From positions 1-64,000 of the forward strand of contig NZ_PVLQ01000023.1 of assembly GCF_002980595.1 (NCBI RefSeq): a stretch of 64,000 nt of DNA. Direction: 5' to 3'. A program made the translations under genes and the position numbers. How positions within the stretch are numbered: position 1 is the first letter of the stretch; every line of letters starts with the position of its first letter. The notes under the pieces were generated by a model, which made no database searches, was not told the DNA's origin, and saw only the letters and a list, made by a program, of their open reading frames with translations. This stretch comes from Malikia granosa. Its GTDB lineage: Bacteria; Pseudomonadota; Gammaproteobacteria; Burkholderiales; Burkholderiaceae_C. Positions 8,972 through 18,746 of the stretch are shown here, one piece after another.

Positions 8972-10456
8972 TCAGGCGATCAGCGCGTCGAGCACGCCAG
9001 GAGCGACATGGCGCTCGAGATAATCCGCCAGGCCGTCGAACACGGCATCGAGCGTCGGCGCCGCGGCACCAAACAGCGCCTGCAGCACGGCCGGGTCCTC
9101 GAACAGGCCGTGCAGATAGCAGCCCAGCACGTTGCCGCGCGGGTTCTGCCAGGCCAGGCCGGGCAACACCTCGCGCGCCAGGTCGCCTGCGGCGGCCATG
9201 GCCGGATGCTGCGCGGTCTGGCCGTGGTGGATCTCGTAGCCCTGCACCGCCACGCCCGACAGGGCCGACCAGGCGCCCGCCAGCTCGCCAAAGCAGGCCT
9301 GGGTGCGCCGGACGGTCTTGTCGGGATCGAACTGGGTCACCAGCGGCAGCAGGCCGAGACCGGGTGCATTGCCGTCGACGCCATGGGTATCGATCAGCGC
9401 CTCGCCCAGCATCTGCAGGCCGCCGCAGATGCCCAGCACCGCACCGCCCTGCTCCGCGTGGTCGGCAATCGCGCGGTCCAGGCCCTGGGCCCGCAGCCAG
9501 GCCAGGTCCGAGCTGGTGTGCTTGGAGCCCGGCAGCACGATCCAGTCGGCACCAGCCAGATCGGCCGGGCTGCGCGCCCAGACCAGGCGCAGGCCGGGGA
9601 TGTTCTTCAGCGGCTGGAACTCGTCGAGGTTGCTCAGGCGCGGATAGGCCACGACGGCAACGCTGCGCGAGACCGCACCGGAACTGCGGCTGCGGTCGTC
9701 GAACACGCCGTCCTCCTCGGGCAGGCCATGCTGCCACCACATCGGCAAGGTGGCCACGGTCGGCACGCCGGTCAGCTGCTCGAGCTGCTCGGGCGCGGGC
9801 GCCAGCAGCGAGGCGTCGCCGCGGAACTTGTTGAGCACGAAGCCCTTGATGCGCGCGCGGTCGGCCTCGGGCAACAGCGCCCAGGTGCCGTAGAGATGGG
9901 CGAAGGCGCCGCCGCGGTCGATGTCGGTCACCAGCAGGCAGGAAGCATCGGCCGCGCGCGCCACGCGCAGGTTGACGATGTCGCTGGCCATCAGGTTGAT
10001 CTCGGCCGGCGAGCCAGCGCCCTCGATCACGACCACGTCGTGATCGGCGCGCAGCTCGTCGAGCGCCTGCTCGATCCGGGGCCAGACCTTTTCCGAGCGG
10101 CCGCGCCACGGCATGGCGCTCAGTTCGGCATCGACCTGGCCCAGCAGCACGACCTGGCTGCGGGTGTCGGCTTCGGGCTTGAGCAGCAGCGGGTTCATGC
10201 GCACCTCGGGCTCGGCGCGCGCGGCCAGGGCCTGGAAATACTGCGCCGAGCCGATCTCGCCCGCACCGGCCGGCGAGGCCACGACGCGCGCGTTGTTGCT
10301 CATGTTCTGCGCCTTGAACGGCGCCACCTTGAGGCCCTGGCGCGCATAGTGGCGGCACAGCGCGGTGGCGAGCCAGCTCTTGCCGGCGCCGCTCGAGGTG
10401 CCGAGCACCATCACGCATTTGGCCCGCTGGGGTCCTGGATTGGCTTGAGGATTCAT
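8972..10456 (-). CDS. cobQ: Cobyric acid synthase (glutamine-hydrolysing)
   Basis: Amidates four carboxylates (b, d, e, g) of adenosylcobyrinic a,c-diamide to give adenosylcobyric acid. 494 residues. The ATP-dependent N-terminal domain begins MVLGTSSGAGKSWLATAL, followed by PFKAQNMSNNARV; the C-terminal class I glutamine amidotransferase domain carries LGICGGLQMLG with the nucleophilic Cys. The start at 10456 overlaps the cobD stop as ATGA. Confidence 0.95.
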   Translation of the reverse strand: MNPQANPGPQRAKCVMVLGTSSGAGKSWLATALCRHYARQGLKVAPFKAQNMSNNARVVASPAGAGEIGSAQYFQALAARAEPEVRMNPLLLKPEADTRSQVVLLGQVDAELSAMPWRGRSEKVWPRIEQALDELRADHDVVVIEGAGSPAEINLMASDIVNLRVARAADASCLLVTDIDRGGAFAHLYGTWALLPEADRARIKGFVLNKFRGDASLLAPAPEQLEQLTGVPTVATLPMWWQHGLPEEDGVFDDRSRSSGAVSRSVAVVAYPRLSNLDEFQPLKNIPGLRLVWARSPADLAGADWIVLPGSKHTSSDLAWLRAQGLDRAIADHAEQGGAVLGICGGLQMLGEALIDTHGVDGNAPGLGLLPLVTQFDPDKTVRRTQACFGELAGAWSALSGVAVQGYEIHHGQTAQHPAMAAAGDLAREVLPGLAWQNPRGNVLGCYLHGLFEDPAVLQALFGAAAPTLDAVFDGLADYLERHVAPGVLDALIA

Positions 10457-11502
10457 GTCTGATGGCGGATGTGGGTCCAGGCCTGCGCCAGCGCGTCCTG
10501 CGCCGCGGGCGCAAGCACGCCAAGGCGCACGCAGCCGGGCAGGCCGAATGAGGTTGCGTCGCGCAGCTTGATGCCGGATGCGCGCAGTTGGGCCAGCTCG
10601 ACCCCGAGGTCTGAATTGTCGAAGCCATCGGGACGGGCGACGAAGTAATTGGCATCGCTGGGCCGGGTCTGCCAGCCCAGTGTATGACAGAGCTCGAGCT
10701 GCCGGCCTTTCCAGGCGCGCAAGGTATCGAGGCTGGCGGCCAGCCAATCCTGCACCGCAGGCTGGGTCCAGGCCTGCAGCATGGCCACGCCATGGGCGCC
10801 GACCGGCCAGGAAGATGCCAGCGCCTGCAGGGCCAAGGCCTGCGCGCCTGCGGCACGCGGCGCGATCACATAGGCTGCGCGCACCCCGGTCAGGCCCAGC
10901 GCCTTGTTCGGCGTCCAGAGCTGCCAGACCCGGTCCAGTTGCTCGGCGTCCAGTGCCAGCCGGCCTGACAGGCGCAGCGGCCGATAGGCGCCATCGAGCA
11001 CCAACATCTGTTCGGGGCGCAAGCCCTGGACCTGCTGCGCCAGGCCCTGATGGGACTGGCCGAGCGGACTCGAGGGGTCGCAGGCCCAGAGCAGGTCCGC
11101 CTCGGAGGGGTTTCTGACAGCCTGCAAGCCCCAGGCGCGGGCGGCCTGGGCATAGTCGACATAGTGGAAAGGCGGCAGCAGGACGGTGGCTGGCCGCTGG
11201 CATTGCCGCAGCCGATCCTGGGACGGCGCGGCTGCGGACTGGGCGGCCAGCGCGCTGATGCGGAAGATGAATTCGCTCGCGCTGCCGGCCAGCAGCAATC
11301 GCTCGGGATCCACCTGGTGAAAGCCGGCCAGGGCCTCGCGCAGCGCCTGGTAGGTCGGATCGGGATAGCAGCTCGGGTCGGCCGCCTGGACCGCCGCCAG
11401 CGCGGTCGGACAGGGGCCGCAGGCGTTGCTGTTGGTCGAAAAATCGAAGCGCGGCATGCCCAAGGCGTCCGGGCCACCGTGCAGCCGGGTGGAGTCAGCC
11501 AT
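10453..11502 (-). CDS. cobD: Threonine-phosphate decarboxylase (CobD type, HisC-like)
   Basis: PLP enzyme of about 349 residues that makes (R)-1-aminopropan-2-yl phosphate for the nucleotide loop. It begins with the family start LHGGPDALGMPRFDFSTNSNA, and TPNKALGLTGVRAAY carries the PLP lysine. The ATG at 11502 is favoured over 11529 because GGAGG lies at the right distance and the overlap with cbiB is then short. Called CobC in the aerobic pathway literature; HisC is the nearest alternative, but the neighbours decide the call. Confidence 0.9.
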   Translation of the reverse strand: MADSTRLHGGPDALGMPRFDFSTNSNACGPCPTALAAVQAADPSCYPDPTYQALREALAGFHQVDPERLLLAGSASEFIFRISALAAQSAAAPSQDRLRQCQRPATVLLPPFHYVDYAQAARAWGLQAVRNPSEADLLWACDPSSPLGQSHQGLAQQVQGLRPEQMLVLDGAYRPLRLSGRLALDAEQLDRVWQLWTPNKALGLTGVRAAYVIAPRAAGAQALALQALASSWPVGAHGVAMLQAWTQPAVQDWLAASLDTLRAWKGRQLELCHTLGWQTRPSDANYFVARPDGFDNSDLGVELAQLRASGIKLRDATSFGLPGCVRLGVLAPAAQDALAQAWTHIRHQT

Positions 11503-12598
11503 GCCCGCCTCCGCTGGCTGGCCACGCATCCGGCAGTCCCGTCCACAACTGCATCCAGAATTGCGTAAGTAACACGAACAAAGAAATCAGCACCAGCAGG
11601 CCGAGCGCCCGCCCTGCCAGCGCACAGGCCTGCCCGGTGTCCCGCGGCCCGGGCGCCCGCCCCTGCGCATTGAGCGTGTAGACCCCCGGCTTGCCGAGCC
11701 GGATGCCGAGCGACAGCGCCAGTGCCCCCATCGGCCAGCCGCCATTGGGCGAAGGCGTGCGGGCCGCCTCGCGCCTGAGCCTGGTCGGCGACAGGCCACC
11801 CGCAGCCAGCGCCAGCAGCAGCGCGCTCAGGCGCGCCGGCAGCCAGGACAGCAGGTCGTCGGCATGCGCCGCCCATTTGCCGGCCCATTCCCAGTGCCTC
11901 CCGCCGCGCTCGCCGCGGTAGCCCCACATCGCATCAGCCGTGTTGGCGAAGCGGTAGAGCGCCGCACCCGGCAGCCCCGCGACGGCAAACCAGAACAGCG
12001 GCGCGATGACCGAATCGCTCAGGTTCTCGGCCAGCGACTCGAGCGCGGTCTCGCGCACCTGCGACTCGCTCAAGGCGGAGGTGTCGCGGCTGCAGAGCCA
12101 GCTCAGGCGCTCGCGGCCCTGCGCCAGCGAGACCGACAGCGCCGCCTCGACCGCCTGCACCTCGCTCTTGAGCATGGCCCAGGCCAGCAGCGGCTTGAGC
12201 AACAGCCCGAGGCAGATCGCCGCCGCCCAGAGCGGCAGCTGCAACAGCAGGGATTGCATGGCAGCGGCCACTGTGAATACGACTGCACCACCCGCACACC
12301 AGGCCAGCGCGCCGCGAACGAAGGCGGCCAGATCAGCGGTTGCAAGGGGATGGATGGCATGAACCGCGCCCTGGTCAGGGCTCTGGCGCTCAGCCTGGCT
12401 GGCAGACGGCTTGGCGGCTTGAACTGCCAGGCTGACGCTTGCCAGCGGCGCGATGCGCTGCCCGGCCCAGCCCAGGTAGTTGCCGATCCAGACCACCGGA
12501 TGCCAGCGGACCGGCGGCTCGCCGAGCCAGCGGTCGACCACCAGCGCCAGCAGCAGGGCCGGTGCCAGGATCATCCAATCGAGTTGGCCCAGCATCAT
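11495..12598 (-). CDS. cbiB: Adenosylcobinamide-phosphate synthase CbiB
   Basis: Inner-membrane enzyme of 367 residues that attaches aminopropanol phosphate to adenosylcobyric acid. Family landmarks are DRWLGEPPVRWHPVVWIGN near residue 22, RETALESLAENLSDSVIAPLF in the middle and ANTADAMWGYRGER soon after. It overlaps bluB by four bases (ATGA) and cobD by eight, so it sits between the gene that makes its aminopropanol substrate and the gene that makes the DMB ligand. Often named CobD in aerobic species, hence the symbol choice. Confidence 0.93.
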   Translation of the reverse strand: MMLGQLDWMILAPALLLALVVDRWLGEPPVRWHPVVWIGNYLGWAGQRIAPLASVSLAVQAAKPSASQAERQSPDQGAVHAIHPLATADLAAFVRGALAWCAGGAVVFTVAAAMQSLLLQLPLWAAAICLGLLLKPLLAWAMLKSEVQAVEAALSVSLAQGRERLSWLCSRDTSALSESQVRETALESLAENLSDSVIAPLFWFAVAGLPGAALYRFANTADAMWGYRGERGGRHWEWAGKWAAHADDLLSWLPARLSALLLALAAGGLSPTRLRREAARTPSPNGGWPMGALALSLGIRLGKPGVYTLNAQGRAPGPRDTGQACALAGRALGLLVLISLFVLLTQFWMQLWTGLPDAWPASGGGHG

Positions 12599-13458
12599 GC
12601 GGGCTGGCCCTGCCCGCTCGAGCCAGCCGCTGGCGACACGGCCAGGTCAGCCGGTGTTGACGAAGCCAGCGGATCGACAGGATCGAACAGTGCGCTGGCC
12701 TGGCCCCAGCGCTGGTCGAACACCAGCTCGCCCAGGGGCTGGCGCCTGGCCCAGCCTTGCTGCTGCAGCATGGGCTGCTCGTAGAACTCGTGCACCGGAC
12801 CGAGGCAGAGCAAGGCGATCGGCTCGGCACCGGGTGGCAGGCCCAGCAGCGCAGCCACTTCGGCCGGGTCGAACAGCGAGACCCAGCCCATGCCCAGCCC
12901 CTCGGCGCGCGCGGCCAGCCACAGGTTCTGGATCGCGCAGCTGGCCGAGGCCAGGTCCATCTGCGGCAGGGTGCGGCGGCCGAAGACATGGCGCTCGCGC
13001 CCGTCGGCCAGGCAGACTGCCAGCAGCTCGGCGGCGTCGAGCAGGCCCTCGACCTTGAGCCGCATGAACTCGTCGGCACGCTGGCCCAGCGCGCGCGCGG
13101 TCTCGAGGCGCTCGCGCTCGACCGCCGCGTGCAGCTGCTCACGCAGCGAGCGGTCCTGCACCCGGATGAAGCGCCAGGGCTGCATGAAGCCGACGCTGGG
13201 TGCGTGGTGCGCCGCCGTCAGCAGTCGGCGCAAGGTTTCTGGATCGACCGAACCGCCCGAAAAATGACGCATGTCGCGCCGCTCGAGGATGGCGCGGTAG
13301 ACGGCCGCGCGCGCCTCGGGTGCAAAGGCCTGCTGGGACCAGGCCGCAGCGGCATCAGTCCTATCAGTCACATCAGCGACGGCGGCATCGGCTGCCCCGG
13401 CGGTGGCCCCGACAGCAGCAGCGCCAACAGCAACAGCGGGCGACGGGAGCTTGCTCAT
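12595..13458 (-). CDS. bluB: 5,6-dimethylbenzimidazole synthase
   Basis: Flavin-destructase that converts reduced FMN to DMB, the lower ligand of B12. The nitroreductase-like fold starts at AVYRAILERRDMRHF near residue 53, followed by APSVGFMQPWRFI, typical of BluB, and AEGLGMGWVSLFDP. At 287 residues it is longer than usual: the first 45 residues are Ala-rich low-complexity sequence, and the tail after about 255 also looks unconserved. It shows that the organism can make the aerobic DMB ligand itself. Confidence 0.92.
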   Translation of the reverse strand: MSKLPSPAVAVGAAAVGATAGAADAAVADVTDRTDAAAAWSQQAFAPEARAAVYRAILERRDMRHFSGGSVDPETLRRLLTAAHHAPSVGFMQPWRFIRVQDRSLREQLHAAVERERLETARALGQRADEFMRLKVEGLLDAAELLAVCLADGRERHVFGRRTLPQMDLASASCAIQNLWLAARAEGLGMGWVSLFDPAEVAALLGLPPGAEPIALLCLGPVHEFYEQPMLQQQGWARRQPLGELVFDQRWGQASALFDPVDPLASSTPADLAVSPAAGSSGQGQPA

Positions 13459-13464
13459 CGAGTA

Positions 13465-14034
13465 TCAGTCCTCGATGCCGCGCTGGGCCGGAATGCCGGC
13501 CTGGAAGGCATGCTTGACCATTTTCATCTCGGTCACGGTGTCGGCCAGCGCGACGATCTCCTCCGGACAACGGCGGCCGGTCAGGCAGACATGGACCTGC
13601 TTGGGCCGGCTGTTCAGGGTATCGACCACGTCCTGCAGCGGCAGCCAGCCGTAGATCAGCGGATAGGTGATCTCGTCGAGCACGACCAGGAACAGCTCGC
13701 CCGACAGGATCGCGGCCTTGGCCTTCTCCCAGCCGTCGCGCGCGAGCTGGGCCGAGCGCTCAAGGTCCTGGCTCTTCCAGGAAAAGCCATCGCCCAGGCC
13801 TTCGATGGGCAAGCCGAGCTGCTCGAACATGCGGTGCTCGCCAAAGCGGGCCGACGGCACCTTCATGAACTGGAAGATGCGCACCGGCTTGCCGCGGCCA
13901 TGCGCGCGCAGTGCCAGGCCGAAGGCCGCGGTGCTCTTGCCCTTGCCGTCGCCGGTGTTGACGATGACCAGGCCGCGGCGCTCGCCTTCGGCCTTCTCGT
14001 AGGGCTTGGTGGTCGGGGGGGTCTCGATCTGCAT
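13465..14034 (-). CDS. cobO: Cob(I)yrinic acid a,c-diamide adenosyltransferase
   Basis: Transfers the adenosyl group of ATP to the reduced corrinoid. 189 residues, BtuR/CobO type, with the P-loop [20 protein letters not shown] near residue 25 and [16 protein letters not shown] in the middle. I chose the ATG at 14034, preceded by AGAGGA; an alternative at 14052 would overlap the btuD stop as ATGA and add six residues. Confidence 0.94.
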   Translation of the reverse strand: MQIETPPTTKPYEKAEGERRGLVIVNTGDGKGKSTAAFGLALRAHGRGKPVRIFQFMKVPSARFGEHRMFEQLGLPIEGLGDGFSWKSQDLERSAQLARDGWEKAKAAILSGELFLVVLDEITYPLIYGWLPLQDVVDTLNSRPKQVHVCLTGRRCPEEIVALADTVTEMKMVKHAFQAGIPAQRGIED

Positions 14035-14048
14035 AGTAAATCCTCTGT

Positions 14049-14816
14049 TCATGTGACCGGTAGCGCCACCCACTGCCCGGCCAGGGCGTGGATGGCGATC
14101 CGGTGCTCGAAAACCTGTTCCAGCGCGCGCTGCGTCGCCGGATCGGCGCAGGCGCCATGGTGGGCGATGCGGCCCTGCTGCATGACCACCAGATCGTCGG
14201 CATGCAACGCGATCGAGATCTCGTGCAGCACGCTGACCACGCTGCGGCCGGCCGCGACGAGCTCGCGCACCAGCAGCAGCCAGTCGGCCTGATGCGGCGG
14301 ATCGAGGTTGGCCAGCGGCTCGTCCATCAGCAACACCTGGGCCTCGACCGCGAGCGCGCGCGCCAGCAGCACGCGCTGGCGTTCGCCGCCCGAGAGCGCG
14401 CCGAGCGGGCGCTCGCGCCAGTCCCAGGCCTGGGTCTGGCGCAGCGCCCGCTCGACCGCCGCCCGGTCGGCCGGGCTGGCCGGCGCCAGCCAGGACTGGT
14501 GCGGCAGCCGGCCCAGCATCGCGACATCGTGGACCGTCAGGTCGTCGGCGGCCGACTGGTTCTGGCCCAGCCAGGACAGCGCGCGCGCGCGCTGCTGGCG
14601 CGGCCAGTGCTGCAGCTGGCGCCCGAGCAGCTCGACCTGGCCGCTGCAGGGCAGCAGGCCGCCGATCGCGCGCAGCAGGGTCGACTTGCCGGCGCCGTTG
14701 GGACCGACGACGGCGGTCCAGCAACCGGCGCGCAGCTCGAGGTCGATCTGGTGCAGCACCTCGGCCCCGCCCAGGCTCGCGCCCAGGCCGCGGATCAGGT
14801 AGGCCGGCGCGCTCAC
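14049..14816 (-). CDS. btuD: Corrinoid ABC transporter ATP-binding protein BtuD
   Basis: ATPase of the BtuCDF importer, 255 residues. Walker A is GPNGAGKST, the signature is LSGGERQRV, Walker B is [12 protein letters not shown], and the switch His is in VLHEI. It starts with GTG, and that codon overlaps the btuC stop (GTGA), so translation is coupled. FecE-like iron transporters look similar; the surrounding cob genes and riboswitch support cobalamin. Confidence 0.93.
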   Translation of the reverse strand: MSAPAYLIRGLGASLGGAEVLHQIDLELRAGCWTAVVGPNGAGKSTLLRAIGGLLPCSGQVELLGRQLQHWPRQQRARALSWLGQNQSAADDLTVHDVAMLGRLPHQSWLAPASPADRAAVERALRQTQAWDWRERPLGALSGGERQRVLLARALAVEAQVLLMDEPLANLDPPHQADWLLLVRELVAAGRSVVSVLHEISIALHADDLVVMQQGRIAHHGACADPATQRALEQVFEHRIAIHALAGQWVALPVT

Positions 14817-15892
14817 AGCAGGCCTCCGGCATTGAGTCCGCTGGTGCGGCGGTGCATCAGCCACAGCAGATAGCCGCCGCCGAGCGCGGCCGTGACCACG
14901 CCGACGGGCAGCTCCTGGGGCGCAATGACCCAGCGCGCCAGCAGGTCGGCGCTGGCCAGCAGCAGGCCGCCCATCAGGCTGGCCAGCCACATCAGCAGCC
15001 GATGCGGCACCTTGACGATGGCGCGCACCAGATGCGGCGCCGCCAGGCCGACGAAGGCGATCAGGCCGGTCTGCGCGACCGCGGTACCGGTGGCCAGCGC
15101 CAGCAGCGCGACCAGCGCCGCGCGCAGCGGCGCCAGCGGCAGACCCAGGCTGTGCGCCGTGGCCTCGCCCAGGCTCAGGCCGTCGAGCACGCGCGCCAGC
15201 GCCGCCGCCAGCGCCATGCACAGGCACCAGCAGGCGAACATCAGGCCCCAGGCGGTCCAGCCGACGAAGCTGGTCGTGCCGAGCATGAAGGCTTGCATCG
15301 CCTGCAGCGACTCGGGCGAGAACAGCAGCACCAGCGAGGTCATGGCGCCCAACACCACGCCGACGATGACGCCGGCCAGCAGCAGGCGCAAGGTGTGGCC
15401 GACGCCGCGCGCCAGCGCCAGCGTCAGCAGCACCGCCAGCACCGCACCGGCAAAGGCCGCGCCGGTCAGGCCCAGCCGGACCCAGATGCTGCCCGACAGC
15501 ATGCTGAAAGTGGCCCCGTTCATCATGCTGCCGCCGACCATGCCGGCGCCGCCGCCGACGGCGGCCAGCGCGATCGCCACCCCGAGCGAGGCGCCCGAGG
15601 CGCTGCCGAGCAGGTAGGGGTCGGCCAGCGGGTTGCGGAACAGGCCCTGGGCGAGCGCGCCCGCCAGACCCAGCAGGCTGCCGGCGGCCCAGGCGCCCAG
15701 GGTGCGCGGCAGCCGGATTTCCCAGACGATCTGCAGCGCCATCGCGCGCTCGGCCGGATCGGCATGGTCGTCGAGCAGCGGGCGCAGCAGGTTCTCGAAG
15801 CCGGCGCTGCCGATGCAGGTGCCCAGCGCGGCCAGCAGCAGCCCGAGCAGCAACAGGCACCAGCCCAGCAACGCCGCCTGGCGCAACCTCAC
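14813..15892 (-). CDS. btuC: Corrinoid ABC transporter permease BtuC
   Basis: FecCD-type permease of 359 residues with about ten transmembrane helices. Family landmarks are [20 protein letters not shown] near residue 62, [15 protein letters not shown] soon after, and [15 protein letters not shown] in the C-terminal half. It begins with GTG overlapping the btuF stop (GTGA), and its own stop overlaps the btuD start. Confidence 0.93.
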   Translation of the reverse strand: MRLRQAALLGWCLLLLGLLLAALGTCIGSAGFENLLRPLLDDHADPAERAMALQIVWEIRLPRTLGAWAAGSLLGLAGALAQGLFRNPLADPYLLGSASGASLGVAIALAAVGGGAGMVGGSMMNGATFSMLSGSIWVRLGLTGAAFAGAVLAVLLTLALARGVGHTLRLLLAGVIVGVVLGAMTSLVLLFSPESLQAMQAFMLGTTSFVGWTAWGLMFACWCLCMALAAALARVLDGLSLGEATAHSLGLPLAPLRAALVALLALATGTAVAQTGLIAFVGLAAPHLVRAIVKVPHRLLMWLASLMGGLLLASADLLARWVIAPQELPVGVVTAALGGGYLLWLMHRRTSGLNAGGLL

Positions 15893-16815
15893 GCCTTGCC
15901 CCCGGCCGTCCTGGCCGATACCTTGGCCGGTGACGGATCAGGCTTGGCAGCGCCGGGCGCCTTCTCGGCCAGGCAGCGCGCCATCAGGCGCGCGCCTTCG
16001 GCCATGCGCGGCCCGGGTCGCACCAGCAGATCGGACTCGGCAACCGGGAAGATGCAGACCCGGCCCTCGCGCACGGCCCGGATGCCCTGCCAGCCCGGGC
16101 GTTGCAGCAGGCCCTCGGCATTGCGCTCGCCGATCATGATCAGGTCCGGATTGGCGCGCACGATGTACTCGGGGTTGAGCTTGGGGAAAGGCCCGAGGCT
16201 GGCCGGCAGGATGTTCTTCGCCCCCAGGCGCGCCAGGGTCTCGCCGATGAAGCTGGACTCGCCAGCGCCATAGGGGCCGCGGTTGACCTCGAAATAGACC
16301 CGGACCTGGCGCACGCTGGCGGGCAACGATTGCGCGGCGGCCGAGACGCCGGCATCGATCTGGCGCCAGATCTTCTGCGCGTCTGTCACGCCCAGCACCT
16401 GGCCAATCTTGCCGAGCACGCGCTGCACGTCGGCATGGGTCTTGGGCTCGAGCGCCAGCACCGGAATGCCCAGGGCGACCAGCCGCTCGGCCGCGCGCGA
16501 GGAAGTCGCGGCCAGCACCAGGTCGGGCCGCAGGGCGACGATGGCCTCGATGTTCGGGTCGAGCCCGCCGCCGACGCGCGGCAGCTGCTTGACGCTCTCG
16601 GGCCAATTCGAATAGCGGTCGACGCCGACCAGGCGCTGGCATTGGTCGAGCTGGCAGACCATCTCGGTCAGCGAAGGCAGCAGGCTCACGATGCGCTGCG
16701 GCGTCCTGGCCAGCGTGACCGGACGGCCCCGGTCGTCGGGCAGGGTCAGGGACCAGGCCGATGCCGAGGCCCACAGGGAACAACCCGCCAGCAGCAGGGT
16801 CAGCCAACGCTTCAT
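15889..16815 (-). CDS. btuF: Periplasmic cobalamin-binding protein BtuF
   Basis: Substrate-binding protein of the corrinoid importer, 308 residues, with an N-terminal signal segment (about residues 1-21). The string LLAGC inside it could also serve as a lipobox. The binding-protein fold begins at RIVSLLPSLTEMVCQL, followed by VGVDRYSNWPE and LRPDLVLAATS. Residues after about 285 form a Lys/Pro/Ala-rich tail. The start codon overlaps the cobU stop as ATGA. Confidence 0.92.
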   Translation of the reverse strand: MKRWLTLLLAGCSLWASASAWSLTLPDDRGRPVTLARTPQRIVSLLPSLTEMVCQLDQCQRLVGVDRYSNWPESVKQLPRVGGGLDPNIEAIVALRPDLVLAATSSRAAERLVALGIPVLALEPKTHADVQRVLGKIGQVLGVTDAQKIWRQIDAGVSAAAQSLPASVRQVRVYFEVNRGPYGAGESSFIGETLARLGAKNILPASLGPFPKLNPEYIVRANPDLIMIGERNAEGLLQRPGWQGIRAVREGRVCIFPVAESDLLVRPGPRMAEGARLMARCLAEKAPGAAKPDPSPAKVSARTAGGKA

Positions 16816-17384
16816 GCTTCGTCCTTCAGGGTCAGCGGCAGGCCGGCAGCCATCAGCGTGGCGCGCGAGCAGACAGCGGCCACCGCCTGGTTGAGCCGGC
16901 CCAGCATGTCGACGAAGGCCCTCACCTCGCGCCCGAGCGGGATCACGCCCAGGCCGATCTCGTTGCCGACCAGCACCAGCGGGCCAGGCGCGGCAGCTAT
17001 CGATTGCGTAAGTTTCATAATTGAACTTTCGACGGCCTCGGCCGGCAGGCCGCTGCCCTCGGCGGGCATCATCAGATGGGTCAGCCACAGGGTCAGGCAA
17101 TCGACCACCAGCAGATGCTCGGGGCGGCTGTGCTCGGCCAGGCATTCGGGCAGGCGCAGCGCCTCCTCGAGCGTGGCAAGTCCCGGCACCCGCCGGGCGC
17201 GATCAAGCTGGTGACGCTCGATGCGCGCGCGCATCTCCTCGTCCCAGGGCTGGGCGGTCGCGATCAGCGTCGCGCGATGCCCGGGCGCAGCCTGCAGCCA
17301 GGCGCGCGCCAGCAGCTCGGCCCGGCGCGACTTGCCGCTCTTCTGCCCACCCAGGATCAGTTCACTGCGCGCGAGCTTCAGCAC
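16812..17384 (-). CDS. cobU: Adenosylcobinamide kinase / GTP:adenosylcobinamide-phosphate guanylyltransferase
   Basis: Bifunctional enzyme that phosphorylates adenosylcobinamide and then transfers GMP to it, activating it for CobS. About 190 residues with the P-loop ILGGQKSGKS near residue 11, the TAQPWDEEMRARIERHQ segment and the VVDCLTLWLTHL Walker-B-like segment. The likely start is the GTG at 17384, seven bases inside cobB; it places the P-loop at the normal distance from the N-terminus. Confidence 0.93.
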   Translation of the reverse strand: MLKLARSELILGGQKSGKSRRAELLARAWLQAAPGHRATLIATAQPWDEEMRARIERHQLDRARRVPGLATLEEALRLPECLAEHSRPEHLLVVDCLTLWLTHLMMPAEGSGLPAEAVESSIMKLTQSIAAAPGPLVLVGNEIGLGVIPLGREVRAFVDMLGRLNQAVAAVCSRATLMAAGLPLTLKDEA

Positions 17385-18727
17385 GATGCCCCCTGCGCCA
17401 GGAACAGGCTCGCCGCCGCCTCGGGGCTGGACGGAAACCAGGGATGGAAATAGCTGGCCTGGATCGACCCCAGGCAATAGACCGACTCGCCCTTGTCGGG
17501 CGCGGGCGCGGTGGCGGGACGCGCGGTGCGCGCGACCACCGCAACCTCGGAGGCCGCGGTCGAATAGTGGAAGGTGTGGCCGCGCAAGGTACCGGCCGGC
17601 AGCTCGAGCTGCTGCGGCCCGAGCGCCGCCAGGCGCTGCTGCATCGTGACGCGTCCCGGCAGCAGGCCCCACATCGGGTGCTCGATGTCCTGCTGGTCGA
17701 CGATGGCATCGAACAAGGCCATCATGCCGCCGCATTCGGCCCAGACCGGCTTGTCCGCCGCGACATGGGCACGCAGGCTGTCGCGCAGACCTGAGTTGGC
17801 GCCCAGGCGCTCGGCATGCAGCTCGGGGTAGCCGCCCGGCAGCCAGAGCGCGTCGCAGGGCGGCAGTGCGCTGTCAAGCAACGGCGAGAAAAAGACCAGC
17901 TCGGCGCCGAGCGCACGCAGGGTGTCGAGATTGGCCTGGTAGATGAAGCAGAACGCCGCATCGCGCGCGACCGCGATCCGCTGTCCCGCCAGCAAAGGCG
18001 GCACCGACTCGCGCGCCGGCGGAGGCATGAAATCGACCGTCCAGCGCTGCAGCGCGGCCGCATCCATCCGGCCCAGCGGCGTGGCCGCCAGGGCATCGGC
18101 CGCGGCATCGAGCCGTTGTAACCCATCCTCGAGCTCGGTCGCCACCGTCAGACCCAGGTGGCGCTCGGGCAGGACCAGCGCCGGGTTGCGCAGCAGCGCG
18201 CCCAGCCAGTGCTCGGGCGCCACGCCCTGCTCCAGCATCCGGGCATGGCCCTCGCTCGCGACCCGGTTGGCCAGCGCGCCGGCCCAGGGCAGGCCGGGCC
18301 GGTAATGCTGCAGCCCGAAGGCCAGCGCGCCGAAGGTGCCGGCCATGGCCGAGGCGTCGATCACCGCCAGCACCGGCAAGCCCAGGTGCTGCGCCAGGTC
18401 GGCCGCGCTGGGCTGGCCATCGAACAGCCCCATCACGCCCTCGACGATGATCAGGTCGGACTCCTGCGCCGCCGCGTGGAGCCGGGCCCGCACATCGGCC
18501 TCGCCGGTCAGCCAGAGGTCGATCTGGTAAACGGGATGGCCGCTGGCGAGCTGGTGCCAGAACGGGTCGAGGAAGTCCGGACCGCACTTGAAGACCCGCA
18601 CCCGCCGTCCCTGGCGCGCGTGCAGGCGCGCCAACGCCGAGGTGATGGTGGTCTTGCCCTGGCCGGAGGCCGGGGCGGCGACCAGGATGGCGGGACAGCG
18701 GACGGCGGCCGAGGCGCTGGCAGTCAT
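17378..18727 (-). CDS. cobB: Cobyrinic acid a,c-diamide synthase
   Basis: Glutamine-dependent amidase of 449 residues acting on the a and c carboxylates of (hydrogeno)cobyrinate. The N-terminal ATP-binding part has AAPASGQGKTTIT near residue 18 and KCGPDFLDPFWHQ; IIVEGVMGLFDG follows. The glutamine amidotransferase domain contains LPGGYPELHAERL and VWAECGGMMAL, with the likely nucleophilic Cys in the latter. Equivalent to CbiA. It lies 19 bases after btuB. Its presence means the operon can work from cobyrinate upward, not only from salvaged cobinamide. Confidence 0.93.
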   Translation of the reverse strand: MTASASAAVRCPAILVAAPASGQGKTTITSALARLHARQGRRVRVFKCGPDFLDPFWHQLASGHPVYQIDLWLTGEADVRARLHAAAQESDLIIVEGVMGLFDGQPSAADLAQHLGLPVLAVIDASAMAGTFGALAFGLQHYRPGLPWAGALANRVASEGHARMLEQGVAPEHWLGALLRNPALVLPERHLGLTVATELEDGLQRLDAAADALAATPLGRMDAAALQRWTVDFMPPPARESVPPLLAGQRIAVARDAAFCFIYQANLDTLRALGAELVFFSPLLDSALPPCDALWLPGGYPELHAERLGANSGLRDSLRAHVAADKPVWAECGGMMALFDAIVDQQDIEHPMWGLLPGRVTMQQRLAALGPQQLELPAGTLRGHTFHYSTAASEVAVVARTARPATAPAPDKGESVYCLGSIQASYFHPWFPSSPEAAASLFLAQGASC

Positions 18728-18746
18728 TTACAACAGGCTTTCAGCG

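Noticed and set aside
8955-10856. Long open frames antisense to or shifted within cobQ/cobD and similar long shadows elsewhere (for example 30382-34338 minus)
   Set aside because: High-GC codon use leaves alternate frames open; the protein sequences are Arg/Ala/Pro-rich and match no family, while the true frames carry clear motifs.
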